Positions 6,848-13,525 of a stretch of DNA of 13,525 nucleotides are shown piece after piece (positions within the stretch are counted from its first letter, which is position 1; the number at the start of each line of letters is the position of its first letter). Position numbers and translations under genes: made by a program. Origin of the DNA: JADJLQ01 sp034439915 (GTDB lineage: Bacteria > Bacteroidota > Bacteroidia > Chitinophagales > Saprospiraceae). Below the pieces are notes generated by a model, which worked only from the letters and a program-made list of their open reading frames with translations, searched no databases and had not been told where the DNA came from. The DNA lies in assembly GCA_034439915.1 (NCBI GenBank), contig JAWXBI010000061.1, positions 1 to 13,525 on the forward strand. Reading direction: 5' to 3'.

Positions 6848-7822
6848 TTACCAACCTAATACCTGGGCAAAAATCAAAGGAGCAACTATGGTGGCATCGG
6901 ATTCAATCACGAATTTCGGTGTATCCACTTCGAGTTTGCCCCAGGTGATTTTTTCATTGGGTACTGCACCTGAATAGGATCCATAACTCGTGGTGGAATC
7001 CGAGATTTGACAAAAATACCCCCAGCATTTGACATCGGTGCGTCGCATATCCTGATAAATCATAGGTACGACACAAATTGGGAAATCACCGGCTATACCT
7101 CCTCCAATCTGGAAAAAACCCACACCTATTTTCTCGGTGTTCTTAAGATACCAGTCAGCCAGGAACATCATGTATTCTATCCCGTTTTTAACCATGGTAG
7201 GCTGATAATCCTCTTCGATACAATGACCAGCAAACATATTACCGGTGGTACTGTCCTCCCATCCCGGCACGATAATCGGTAGATTTCGTTCACAAGCTGC
7301 TATCAACCAGCTGTTTTTTGAATCAATTTCAAAATATTTCTCCAGGGACTTATTTCTCAGGATCTGGTATACAAATTCATGAGGGAAGTATCGTTGACCA
7401 GTGGCTTTTGCATCATTCCATACATCGATCAGGCTTTGTTCCATACGGCGCATCGCCTCCATTTCAGGGATACAGGTATCGGTAACGCGATTAAAATGTT
7501 GTTCGAGGAGCTCCAATTCTTGCTCCGGGGTCAGATCCCGGTAGTTGGGGATGCGTTTGTAATGCGAGTGGGCCACGAGGTTAAATATATCTTCCTCCAG
7601 ATTGGCCCCGGTGCAGGTAATGATGTCCACCTTGTCTTGACGTATCATCTCGGCCAGCGATTTGCCCAGTTCGGCGGTACTCATAGCTCCTGCCAGAGTA
7701 ACCATCATCTTGCCGTCGATATCCAGGTGATGCTGATAAGCCCTGGCGGCATCCACTACTGTTGCGGCATTAAAATGCTTAAAATGATGTTCAATAAATT
7801 TAGTGATGGGACCCGTACTCAT
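6848..7822 (-). CDS. Deoxyhypusine synthase-like protein (bacterial, probable polyamine enzyme)
   Basis: The 324-residue protein belongs to the deoxyhypusine synthase (DHS) superfamily, NAD-dependent enzymes that move an aminobutyl group from spermidine to an acceptor through an imine on a lysine. It keeps that lysine (Lys296 in ITWGKL), the Glu290 before it, the NAD-binding TCTGANLEED at 69-78, PGWEDSTTGN at 186-195 and GGGIAGDFP at 240-248. By alignment from memory to human DHS, Asp313 and Asp316 become Tyr280 and Tyr283, and the catalytic His after the GGG motif is absent. Bacteria lack eIF5A, the eukaryotic acceptor, so true DHS activity is unlikely; some bacterial relatives have been reported to act as homospermidine synthases. 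It starts 26 bases after the arginine decarboxylase stop and has no promoter box of its own, so it is almost surely co-transcribed. The substrate is unknown. Confidence 0.88.
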   Translation of the reverse strand: MSTGPITKFIEHHFKHFNAATVVDAARAYQHHLDIDGKMMVTLAGAMSTAELGKSLAEMIRQDKVDIITCTGANLEEDIFNLVAHSHYKRIPNYRDLTPEQELELLEQHFNRVTDTCIPEMEAMRRMEQSLIDVWNDAKATGQRYFPHEFVYQILRNKSLEKYFEIDSKNSWLIAACERNLPIIVPGWEDSTTGNMFAGHCIEEDYQPTMVKNGIEYMMFLADWYLKNTEKIGVGFFQIGGGIAGDFPICVVPMIYQDMRRTDVKCWGYFCQISDSTTSYGSYSGAVPNEKITWGKLEVDTPKFVIESDATIVAPLIFAQVLGW

Positions 7823-7848
7823 GTTCTAATGGTTTAAACTTAAAAAAA

Positions 7849-9246
7849 TCAATAACCTAGAATTTTCAGCATATCATCAGCCTGTTGTTCTTCGAGGTAC
7901 ACACGGTCGACCAGATTGCCTTGCTCATCCCGGTCCACCAGGATGTGTTTAGGGCTTGGTATCAGACAATGTTTTATACCTCCATATCCACTCAGGGCGT
8001 CCTGATACGCCCCGGTATGAAAAAACCCTAAATAAAGGGGTTCCGCATCATTTTTTGAAAAGGCGGGCATATAGACCTGATTTTCGTGGACTTCACTGTT
8101 GTAGAAATCGGAATTATCACAAGTAATACCCCCGATATTGACCCGGGTAAAATCATTATACCATTTGTTGATAGGCAAGAGGATAAATCGTTCGGCAATA
8201 CCCCAACTGTCCGGCAAGGTATTCATCAGCGAATTATCGATCATATACCACAATTCGGAGTCATTTTGTTGTTTTTGGCCAATAACCGAAAAAACAATGG
8301 CTCCGCTCTCCCCTACGGTGTATTTGCCAAATTCCGAGAAAATATCAGGCTCGGGTATGCCTTCATCCTGGCAGGCGATTTTGATTTGCTTGACAATCTC
8401 ATTGATCATATAGCTGTAATCGTATTCGAATCCCAGCGAATTTCGAATGGGTAACCCACCTCCAATATCAATGGCGTTGAGTTCAGGACAGATTTTTTTT
8501 AGTTCGCAGTACGTTTTCAGGACTTTTTTAAATTCACCCCAATAATAGATGGTATCCTTAATTCCCGTATCTACAAAAAAATGCAGCATCTCCAGTTTAA
8601 ACTTAGGATTATTGGCCAATCGGTCTTTATAAAACTGAATAGCTTCACTGTTACGGATACCTAACCGGGAGGTATAGAATTGAAAATTCGGTTCTTCCTC
8701 GGTGGCTATCCGCAATCCGATCTTGCAACCGTTTTCAATGTGATCCTCATAAATTTTGAGTTCCTCTTTATTATCGAGGATCGGTATTACATTTTTAAAT
8801 CCTTCATTGATCAGCTTACAGATTTTCTTGCCATAATCACCGGCTTTGTATCCATTACAAAGGATGATTTCATTTTTATCCAGCTGATTCTGCATGTGCA
8901 ATTTGCGGATCAGGTCAATATCAAAGGAACTGGAAGTCTCCAGGTGGGCACCGTTTTGCAGTACTTCCTCAATGATAAACCGGAAATGACAGGATTTGGT
9001 ACAATAACAATAATAGTATTGACCATTATAACCGACATTTTTCATGGACCGGTTGAAAAGGTTTCTGGCCCGTTTAATCTGTGCCCCGATCCGGGGCAAA
9101 TAAGTCAGTTTCAGCGGAGTGCCGTATTTCCTGATTAAATGGATCAGCGGAATGCCATTAAAGTCCAGGTATCCGTTTTCGATATCGAAGCTTTCCTGTG
9201 GAAAATAAAAGGTCTGCTCGATAAGATCAAAATACCTGTTTTTCAT
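7849..9246 (-). CDS. speA: Arginine decarboxylase, PLP fold-III (short Bacteroidota type)
   Basis: This 465-residue PLP enzyme of the alanine-racemase fold decarboxylates a basic amino acid, by family annotation arginine to agmatine, feeding polyamine synthesis. The PLP lysine is Lys84 (YYCYCTKSC), HLETSS at 101-106 and HFFVDTG at 222-228 line the barrel, and the phosphate-binding GGGLP is at 262-266. The glycine loop reads SEFGKY (304-309) instead of the usual EPGR. The dimer-interface motif CDNSD has Cys376 and Asp380, and FFHTGAYQD follows at 408-416. It is much shorter than the classic SpeA of about 630 residues and belongs to the form found in Bacteroidota. The assignment as arginine decarboxylase, rather than a lysine, ornithine or carboxynorspermidine enzyme, rests on family memory and on the DHS-like neighbour. 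It has its own promoter box. Confidence 0.88.
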   Translation of the reverse strand: MKNRYFDLIEQTFYFPQESFDIENGYLDFNGIPLIHLIRKYGTPLKLTYLPRIGAQIKRARNLFNRSMKNVGYNGQYYYCYCTKSCHFRFIIEEVLQNGAHLETSSSFDIDLIRKLHMQNQLDKNEIILCNGYKAGDYGKKICKLINEGFKNVIPILDNKEELKIYEDHIENGCKIGLRIATEEEPNFQFYTSRLGIRNSEAIQFYKDRLANNPKFKLEMLHFFVDTGIKDTIYYWGEFKKVLKTYCELKKICPELNAIDIGGGLPIRNSLGFEYDYSYMINEIVKQIKIACQDEGIPEPDIFSEFGKYTVGESGAIVFSVIGQKQQNDSELWYMIDNSLMNTLPDSWGIAERFILLPINKWYNDFTRVNIGGITCDNSDFYNSEVHENQVYMPAFSKNDAEPLYLGFFHTGAYQDALSGYGGIKHCLIPSPKHILVDRDEQGNLVDRVYLEEQQADDMLKILGY

Positions 9247-9277
9247 CTATCCAAATTGGTTCAATTTAAAAGTCTGG

Positions 9278-9285
9278 CAAAGGTA
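9278..9285 (-). promoter_or_regulatory. -7 promoter box of the arginine decarboxylase unit (TACCTTTG)
   Basis: Read on the minus strand, TACCTTTG matches TAnnTTTG and lies 31 bases upstream of the decarboxylase ATG, giving a leader of roughly 27 bases. The sequence just upstream is very A/T-rich. A TTG lies 14 bases further up (9300-9302), too close for a standard -33 element. It would drive the decarboxylase and the DHS-like gene together. Confidence 0.55.
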
Positions 9286-9380
9286 ATTTTTTGAAAAAAC
9301 AATTGTCACTTTCAACGGAAAAAATAAAAGTTTTTTTATACCCCCTCATTCCCGCTTGAATAATCTCGTTTATCCCGACT

Positions 9381-10340
9381 TTATTGAATGAATCTTAAAC
9401 CGTATAAAGCCAAAATTTTCTGCAGCAGGATCCGGGCCATCTTCAATTTCGATTCCTTGGTCCAGCCGGCTATATGAGGCGAAAGTATGACGTGTTTCAT
9501 TTCATAGAGTTGCCGGTACAGGGCATCTTCTAACGGAGAAAAGTATGGTGGTTTTTCATTTTCAAACACATCCAGACATGCACCACCAACCTGACCTGAG
9601 GCTAAAGCATCGACCAAAGCAGTGGTATCTATGACCCTGCCACGGGATGTATTGATCAGGACCACACCAGACCTGCAGCCGGTTAAAAACGCCTGGTCAC
9701 AATAATGATGAGTTTCCTCCGACCAGGGCAGGTGAAAACTAATGATATCCGCCTGAGCCTGAATTTCCTCTTTGGAAGATTCAGTGATCCCCGATACGAT
9801 GGCTTCCAGGTTATGAAGGTACTTATCGTGTGCCAATATGCTCATCTCCATCCCTGCCAGTTTTTTTGCAAACTGGCTTCCGGTATAACCAAATCCGATT
9901 ATACCAATGGTTTTACCACTGAGTTCCCATCCTCTGCGGGCCTCCCTTTGCCATTGTTTTTTCCGAACGTCCTGGTCGGCCCACACCAATTGATTGGACA
10001 AAGCCAACAACATACCCAATGCATGTTCCGCTACAGCATTGTTGTTCCCCTCTGGAGAAAAATACATTTTAATATTACGGGAAGCGGCGTAATCCTGATC
10101 AATTACTTCCCGCCCGGAACCCAATCGGGCAATAAATTCCAAGCGAAGTGCCTGGTCAATAAAATTTTTATTACACTGGATTTTGCTGTTAATTACCAGA
10201 CCTTCAAAATCCGGAATTATCCGGGTCGTTTCCTCATAATTGATAGAAGGTTGGTAATCCACCTCAAAACCATAATGGCGCAACTGGTCCACCAATACCG
10301 GGTGTACATCATCTGTGATTAGAATCCTGGTTGTCCGCAT
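9381..10340 (-). CDS. D-2-hydroxyacid dehydrogenase (NAD-dependent, SerA-like)
   Basis: This cytoplasmic D-isomer 2-hydroxyacid dehydrogenase reduces a 2-oxoacid or oxidises the hydroxyacid; phosphoglycerate dehydrogenase (serine synthesis) is the best-known relative. From the ATG at 10340 it has 319 residues. The Rossmann motif is GFGYTG at 149-154, followed by Asp172 (AHDKY), which favours NAD over NADP. The catalytic triad is Arg233 (NTSRGRV), Glu262 (VFENEKPP) and His289 (SPHIAGW). There is no C-terminal ACT domain, so it is not a long SerA. The substrate is not determined by sequence. An in-frame TTG at 10349 would add three residues; the ATG is preferred because homology begins at RILITDD. 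It is separated by 134 bases from the decarboxylase and probably has its own promoter. It is divergent from carB, with no serC beside it. Confidence 0.9.
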   Translation of the reverse strand: MRTTRILITDDVHPVLVDQLRHYGFEVDYQPSINYEETTRIIPDFEGLVINSKIQCNKNFIDQALRLEFIARLGSGREVIDQDYAASRNIKMYFSPEGNNNAVAEHALGMLLALSNQLVWADQDVRKKQWQREARRGWELSGKTIGIIGFGYTGSQFAKKLAGMEMSILAHDKYLHNLEAIVSGITESSKEEIQAQADIISFHLPWSEETHHYCDQAFLTGCRSGVVLINTSRGRVIDTTALVDALASGQVGGACLDVFENEKPPYFSPLEDALYRQLYEMKHVILSPHIAGWTKESKLKMARILLQKILALYGLRFIQ

Positions 10341-10346
10341 CCGGGT

Positions 10347-10354
10347 CAAAATTA
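10347..10354 (-). promoter_or_regulatory. Possible -7 box of the hydroxyacid dehydrogenase gene (TAATTTTG)
   Basis: On the minus strand TAATTTTG matches TAnnTTTG and ends six bases before the ATG at 10340, so the transcript would have almost no leader. The T/A-rich surroundings make a chance match easy, and no -33 element is evident. Confidence 0.35.
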
Positions 10355-10430
10355 AAAAATTGTGGTTTCCAGTCCTTTATTTAATCTGATACTAAACAGT
10401 TGGTTTAGTAAAATCTCCCCTACTAAGTTT

Positions 10431-10438
10431 TATCTTTG
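10431..10438 (+). promoter_or_regulatory. -7 promoter box of carB (TATCTTTG)
   Basis: TATCTTTG, followed by CGCG, matches TAnnTTTG and lies 32 bases before the carB ATG, the usual arrangement in Bacteroidota. A TTGG at 10400-10403 is 27 bases upstream, too far for a standard -33 element. Confidence 0.65.
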
Positions 10439-10470
10439 CGCGATTTTTAATAACCAAACCACCTGCATAA

Positions 10471-13287
10471 ATGCCCCGGGATCAATCCATCAAATCAGTA
10501 CTTATCATCGGCAGCGGACCTATCATTATTGGACAGGCCTGCGAGTTTGACTATTCTGGTTCACAAGCATCCCGATCCCTCCGGGAGGAAGGTATCGAGG
10601 TCTCCCTGATCAATTCCAATCCAGCGACCATCATGACGGACCCGGTCACGGCTGATCATATCTACTTATGGCCATTGACTGTCGAAAGTTTAATTAAAAT
10701 ATTGGAAGAAAGGCAGATCGACGCTGTTTTACCTACTATGGGAGGACAGACTGCTTTAAATCTGGCTGTAGAGGCTGACCTGCAGGGTGTCTGGCAGCGA
10801 TTTGGGGTTAAACTCATAGGGGTTGATATTGCAGCTATTGAATTGGCTGAGGACCGGGAAAAATTCCGAAATCATGTCAAAAGTCTGGACATGGTTGTGC
10901 CTCCATCCCACATCGCGAATTCTTTTCTGGAAGGCAAAAATGCCGCCCAAAAAATAGGTTTCCCCCTGGTGATCAGGCCTTCCTACACGCTCGGTGGAAC
11001 GGGAGGTGGTATTGTGATGAAGGAAGATGAATTAGACGAAGCCCTTCGGAGGGGCCTGGATGCCTCACCGACCCATGAAGTATTGGTAGAAAAAGCAGTC
11101 CTGGGTTGGAAAGAATTCGAACTGGAGTTATTGAGGGACCTCAACGATAGTGTCGCCATAATCTGTACTGTAGAAAACATGGACCCGATGGGGATCCACA
11201 CCGGAGACAGCATCACGGTTGCTCCTGCAATGACTCTTTCGGATACCGCCTTTCAAAAAATGCGCACCGACGCCATTCGGTTAATGCGGTCGATGGGCAA
11301 TTTTGCAGGTGGTTGTAATGTACAATTTGCACTGAATCCAGAAACTGAAGACTTAATTGTCGTAGAGATCAACCCCAGGGTCTCCAGGTCCTCAGCCCTC
11401 GCCTCCAAGGCAACTGGTTATCCTATTGCCAAAATCGCTGCCAAACTGGCCATTGGATATCATTTGGACGAACTGAAAAATCAAATCACCAAGACCACTT
11501 CAGCCTACTTTGAACCCTCGCTGGATTATGTAATCGTTAAAATGCCACGATGGGACTTTGAAAAATTTGCTGGTGCCGATCACAAATTAGGGTTACAAAT
11601 GAAATCTGTCGGTGAGGTTATGGCTATAGGACGGAGCTTCCTGGAAGCACTGCAAAAGGCCTGTCAGTCTCAGGAAAACCGGAGGATGGGTCTGGGAGCA
11701 GATAAAAAAGAATGGATACAAACCCAGGACATTCTCAAAAGGCTTGAAATCGCCTACGATGACCGGGTTTATCGCATAAAGGATGCGTTGAGACTGGGTG
11801 TGCCCGAAAAAACCATTCATAAAATGACGCAGATTGATCCCTGGTTTATCAAACAGATCAAGCGCCTGGTCAAAATTGAAGACGAATTGATGCGGTATAA
11901 TGTAGCAGAGGATATCCCTGAAGCATTTTTACGCGAAATGAAACAAATGGGCTACTCTGACGGCCAAATTGCATGGTTGCTTCGGATCAATGAAAAAGAT
12001 GTAACCCGTCATCGGATGAAGTTAGGGGTCACCCGGGCTTTTAAGATGGTGGATACCTGTGCCGCCGAGTTTGAAGCCAAGACCCCCTACTTTTACTCTT
12101 GTTTTGATCAGGAGAATGAATCCATCCCCTCTGACAAAAAGAAAATTGTAGTCCTGGGCTCAGGGCCTAACCGAATCGGACAAGGCATCGAATTTGACTA
12201 TTGTTGTGTCCATGGGCTGATAGCGATTAAAGAAGCAGGCTACGAATCCATCATGGTAAATTGTAATCCGGAGACCGTTTCCACCGATTTTGATATTGCC
12301 GATAAACTTTATTTTGAACCCGTATACTGGGAACATTTAAAAGAAATATTGGATTTGGAAAAGCCCGAGGGAGTTATCGTCCAATTGGGTGGACAAACGG
12401 CACTCAAACTCGCCGAACAAATGCATGCTGAAGGCATCAAGATTATCGGCACCTCCTACAACAGTCTCGATGTGGCAGAAGACAGGGGAAGGTTTTCCGA
12501 TTTGCTAAAAGAATTAAACATCCCTTATCCGGAATATGGAACGGCCAGAGATGCTGATGAAGCGCTGGCAGTGGCTAAACGAACTGGCTATCCGGTTTTG
12601 GTACGGCCCTCTTATGTGCTCGGAGGCCAGAAAATGAGGATAGTTATCAACGATGATGAACTGGAACACCACGTGCTCACCATATTTAAACATATGCCGG
12701 AAAACAAAGTGCTTATTGATCAGTTTTTAGAGCGTTCGAAAGAAGCAGAGATCGATGGCATTTTCGATGGAGATGAGTTTCATATCATGGGTGTAATGGA
12801 ACACATAGAACCCGCAGGAATCCATTCCGGTGACAGTAATGCCGTATTGCCACCGTACAGTCTTTCAGAGGCGGAGATCGCTACCATGTCATTTTACGCG
12901 GAAAAGATTGCCCGAAATTTAGAAATCCGCGGGCTCATCAATATTCAATTTGCGATCAAGGACCATATGGTTTATGTCATCGAAGCCAACCCGAGAGCTT
13001 CACGCACCACACCATTTATCGCCAAAGCATACCAGGTGCCTTACCTGAATATTGCAACACATGTGATGTTGGGCACCAAAAAATTAAAGGATTTTGAAAT
13101 CATCAAAAATCTAAAAGGCTATGCGATTAAGGTCCCGGTATTTTCATTTGACAAGTTTCCTCATGTTGACAAACAGCTGGGGCCTGAAATGAAAAGTACC
13201 GGGGAGGCCATCTATTATATAAAGGATTTAAAGGATCCCTTTTTCCGCAAACTGGTCAGTGAGGCCAGTATGTATTTAACCCGATAG
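10471..13287 (+). CDS. carB: Carbamoyl-phosphate synthase large subunit, lacking the allosteric domain
   Basis: CarB makes carbamoyl phosphate from bicarbonate, two ATP and ammonia tunnelled from CarA, for pyrimidine and arginine synthesis. The 938-residue chain has the two homologous halves. In the first (to about 400) are GSGPIIIGQACEFDYSG, NSNPATIMTD, PTMGGQTALN and RPSYTLGGTGGG. A helical oligomerisation region lies at about 400-550. In the second (from about 560) are GSGPNRIGQGIEFDY, VNCNPETVSTD, QLGGQTALKLA and RPSYVLGGQKMRIV. It ends just after GPEMKSTGEAIYY, which is where the E. coli protein of about 1,073 residues passes into the MGS-like domain that binds UMP, ornithine and IMP. 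The following 112 bases contain no continuation in any frame, so this is a natural end, not a frameshift. carA is not adjacent. Confidence 0.96.
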   Translation: MPRDQSIKSVLIIGSGPIIIGQACEFDYSGSQASRSLREEGIEVSLINSNPATIMTDPVTADHIYLWPLTVESLIKILEERQIDAVLPTMGGQTALNLAVEADLQGVWQRFGVKLIGVDIAAIELAEDREKFRNHVKSLDMVVPPSHIANSFLEGKNAAQKIGFPLVIRPSYTLGGTGGGIVMKEDELDEALRRGLDASPTHEVLVEKAVLGWKEFELELLRDLNDSVAIICTVENMDPMGIHTGDSITVAPAMTLSDTAFQKMRTDAIRLMRSMGNFAGGCNVQFALNPETEDLIVVEINPRVSRSSALASKATGYPIAKIAAKLAIGYHLDELKNQITKTTSAYFEPSLDYVIVKMPRWDFEKFAGADHKLGLQMKSVGEVMAIGRSFLEALQKACQSQENRRMGLGADKKEWIQTQDILKRLEIAYDDRVYRIKDALRLGVPEKTIHKMTQIDPWFIKQIKRLVKIEDELMRYNVAEDIPEAFLREMKQMGYSDGQIAWLLRINEKDVTRHRMKLGVTRAFKMVDTCAAEFEAKTPYFYSCFDQENESIPSDKKKIVVLGSGPNRIGQGIEFDYCCVHGLIAIKEAGYESIMVNCNPETVSTDFDIADKLYFEPVYWEHLKEILDLEKPEGVIVQLGGQTALKLAEQMHAEGIKIIGTSYNSLDVAEDRGRFSDLLKELNIPYPEYGTARDADEALAVAKRTGYPVLVRPSYVLGGQKMRIVINDDELEHHVLTIFKHMPENKVLIDQFLERSKEAEIDGIFDGDEFHIMGVMEHIEPAGIHSGDSNAVLPPYSLSEAEIATMSFYAEKIARNLEIRGLINIQFAIKDHMVYVIEANPRASRTTPFIAKAYQVPYLNIATHVMLGTKKLKDFEIIKNLKGYAIKVPVFSFDKFPHVDKQLGPEMKSTGEAIYYIKDLKDPFFRKLVSEASMYLTR

Positions 13288-13399
13288 GTATTTATCCGAT
13301 GTGGCGGAAATCCTCAAATATTTTCAAACAATCGGTTGTAAAATCTAAGCTTCCTGGAAGCAAGAGCCGTCTTATTCTTATATTTGCAGACCTGAATAT
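13288..13399. other. Spacer between carB and tRNA-Ala
   Basis: The 112 bases hold no ORF and no convincing intrinsic terminator. The only dyad is a weak four-pair one, ACAA/TTGT around TCGG. The -7 box of the tRNA lies near its right end. How carB transcription ends is not visible. Confidence 0.4.
13379..13386 (+). promoter_or_regulatory. -7 promoter box of tRNA-Ala (TATATTTG)
   Basis: TATATTTG matches TAnnTTTG and ends 13 bases before the first base of the tRNA, leaving a 5' leader of about ten bases for RNase P to remove. No good -33 element is seen. Confidence 0.65.
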
Positions 13400-13476
<77 letters not shown>

Positions 13477-13483
13477 ATACCCT

Positions 13484-13525
13484 ATGTTTGTCACTTACAT
13501 CATTTATAGTACCAAACTGGACCGA
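13484..13525 (+). CDS. 5' end of a GIY-YIG nuclease family protein (partial)
   Basis: Fourteen codons are visible from the ATG at 13484 and run off the window: MFVTYIIYSTKLDR. This matches the start of the small GIY-YIG domain proteins (UvrC N-terminal-like, about 80-100 residues) common in Bacteroidota. In these the first strand reads T-Y-I-L/I-Y-S and is followed by K-x-D-R-Y-Y-x-G. The catalytic Tyr/Arg/Glu residues lie beyond the edge and cannot be checked. The ATG is only seven bases after the CCA end of tRNA-Ala, with no ribosome binding site or independent promoter between them, so the gene is probably transcribed with the tRNA. Family call likely; role (repair, mobile-element or other nuclease) unknown. 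Confidence 0.65.
   Translation, partial: MFVTYIIYSTKLDR

Noticed and set aside
8680..9138. A 152-codon plus-strand ORF opposite the arginine decarboxylase gene
   Set aside because: It is antisense to a well-conserved gene whose motifs are all present in the minus frame; the translation has no recognisable motif. The same holds for the plus-strand ORFs at 7379-7837, 8086-8454 and 9705-10322.
13288..13370. A frameshifted remnant of the CarB allosteric domain, or a carB terminator
   Set aside because: No frame shows MGS-like sequence, and only a four-pair stem (ACAA/TTGT) is present without a proper U-tract.
13483..13490. TATGTTTG as a promoter box after tRNA-Ala
   Set aside because: It matches TAnnTTTG, but it overlaps the ATG and second codon of the GIY-YIG gene, whose N-terminus agrees with the family, so a start downstream of it would cut the protein.

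Overview
The window looks like a chromosomal housekeeping segment of a Bacteroidota bacterium, most plausibly a Saprospiria-like lineage; the phylum is well supported, the finer placement is inference. Signs of the phylum are: a type IX secretion C-terminal sorting tail at the left edge; several TAnnTTTG (-7 type) promoter boxes upstream of genes and almost no Shine-Dalgarno sequences; the adjacent pair holB and ricT (PSP1); the Bacteroidota-type arginine decarboxylase with a deoxyhypusine-synthase-like partner; and a CarB that lacks the C-terminal allosteric domain. No insertion sequence, prophage gene, CRISPR array or rRNA is visible.

Layout: 1-161 is the 3' end of a secreted protein gene (+). 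168-614 is a QueD/PTPS-family gene (-). A 116-base divergent spacer (615-730) holds overlapping inverted repeats and a TATATTTG box. From 731 to 5752 a compact + strand run encodes a small unrecognised membrane protein, HolB (clamp loader delta'), RicT/PSP1, dihydrolipoyl dehydrogenase and an RsmI-type SAM-dependent methyltransferase, with overlaps or gaps of 24 bases or less. Quinolinate synthase NadA (5810-6823, +) has its own promoter box and meets a - strand block tail to tail: a deoxyhypusine-synthase-like protein and a fold-III arginine decarboxylase, which form a two-gene polyamine unit, and then a separate D-2-hydroxyacid dehydrogenase. CarB (10471-13287, +) diverges from the dehydrogenase. 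A tRNA-Ala(GGC) follows at 13400-13476, and the first 14 codons of a GIY-YIG nuclease start seven bases after its encoded CCA end.

How the genes relate: most serve unrelated core functions (replication, lipoyl-dependent dehydrogenases, NAD and carbamoyl-phosphate synthesis, rRNA or related methylation). The clearest functional pair is arginine decarboxylase plus the DHS-like enzyme. Arginine would become agmatine, but no agmatinase lies between or beside them. The DHS-like protein keeps the catalytic lysine but has lost several residues that eukaryotic DHS uses to bind its substrate, so its true product is the most interesting open question here.

I did not find a clearly novel multi-gene system. 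The items worth a second look are the polyamine pair, the tRNA/GIY-YIG junction, the promoter boxes that abut start codons, the nested dyads at 635-702, and the orphan membrane ORF at 731.
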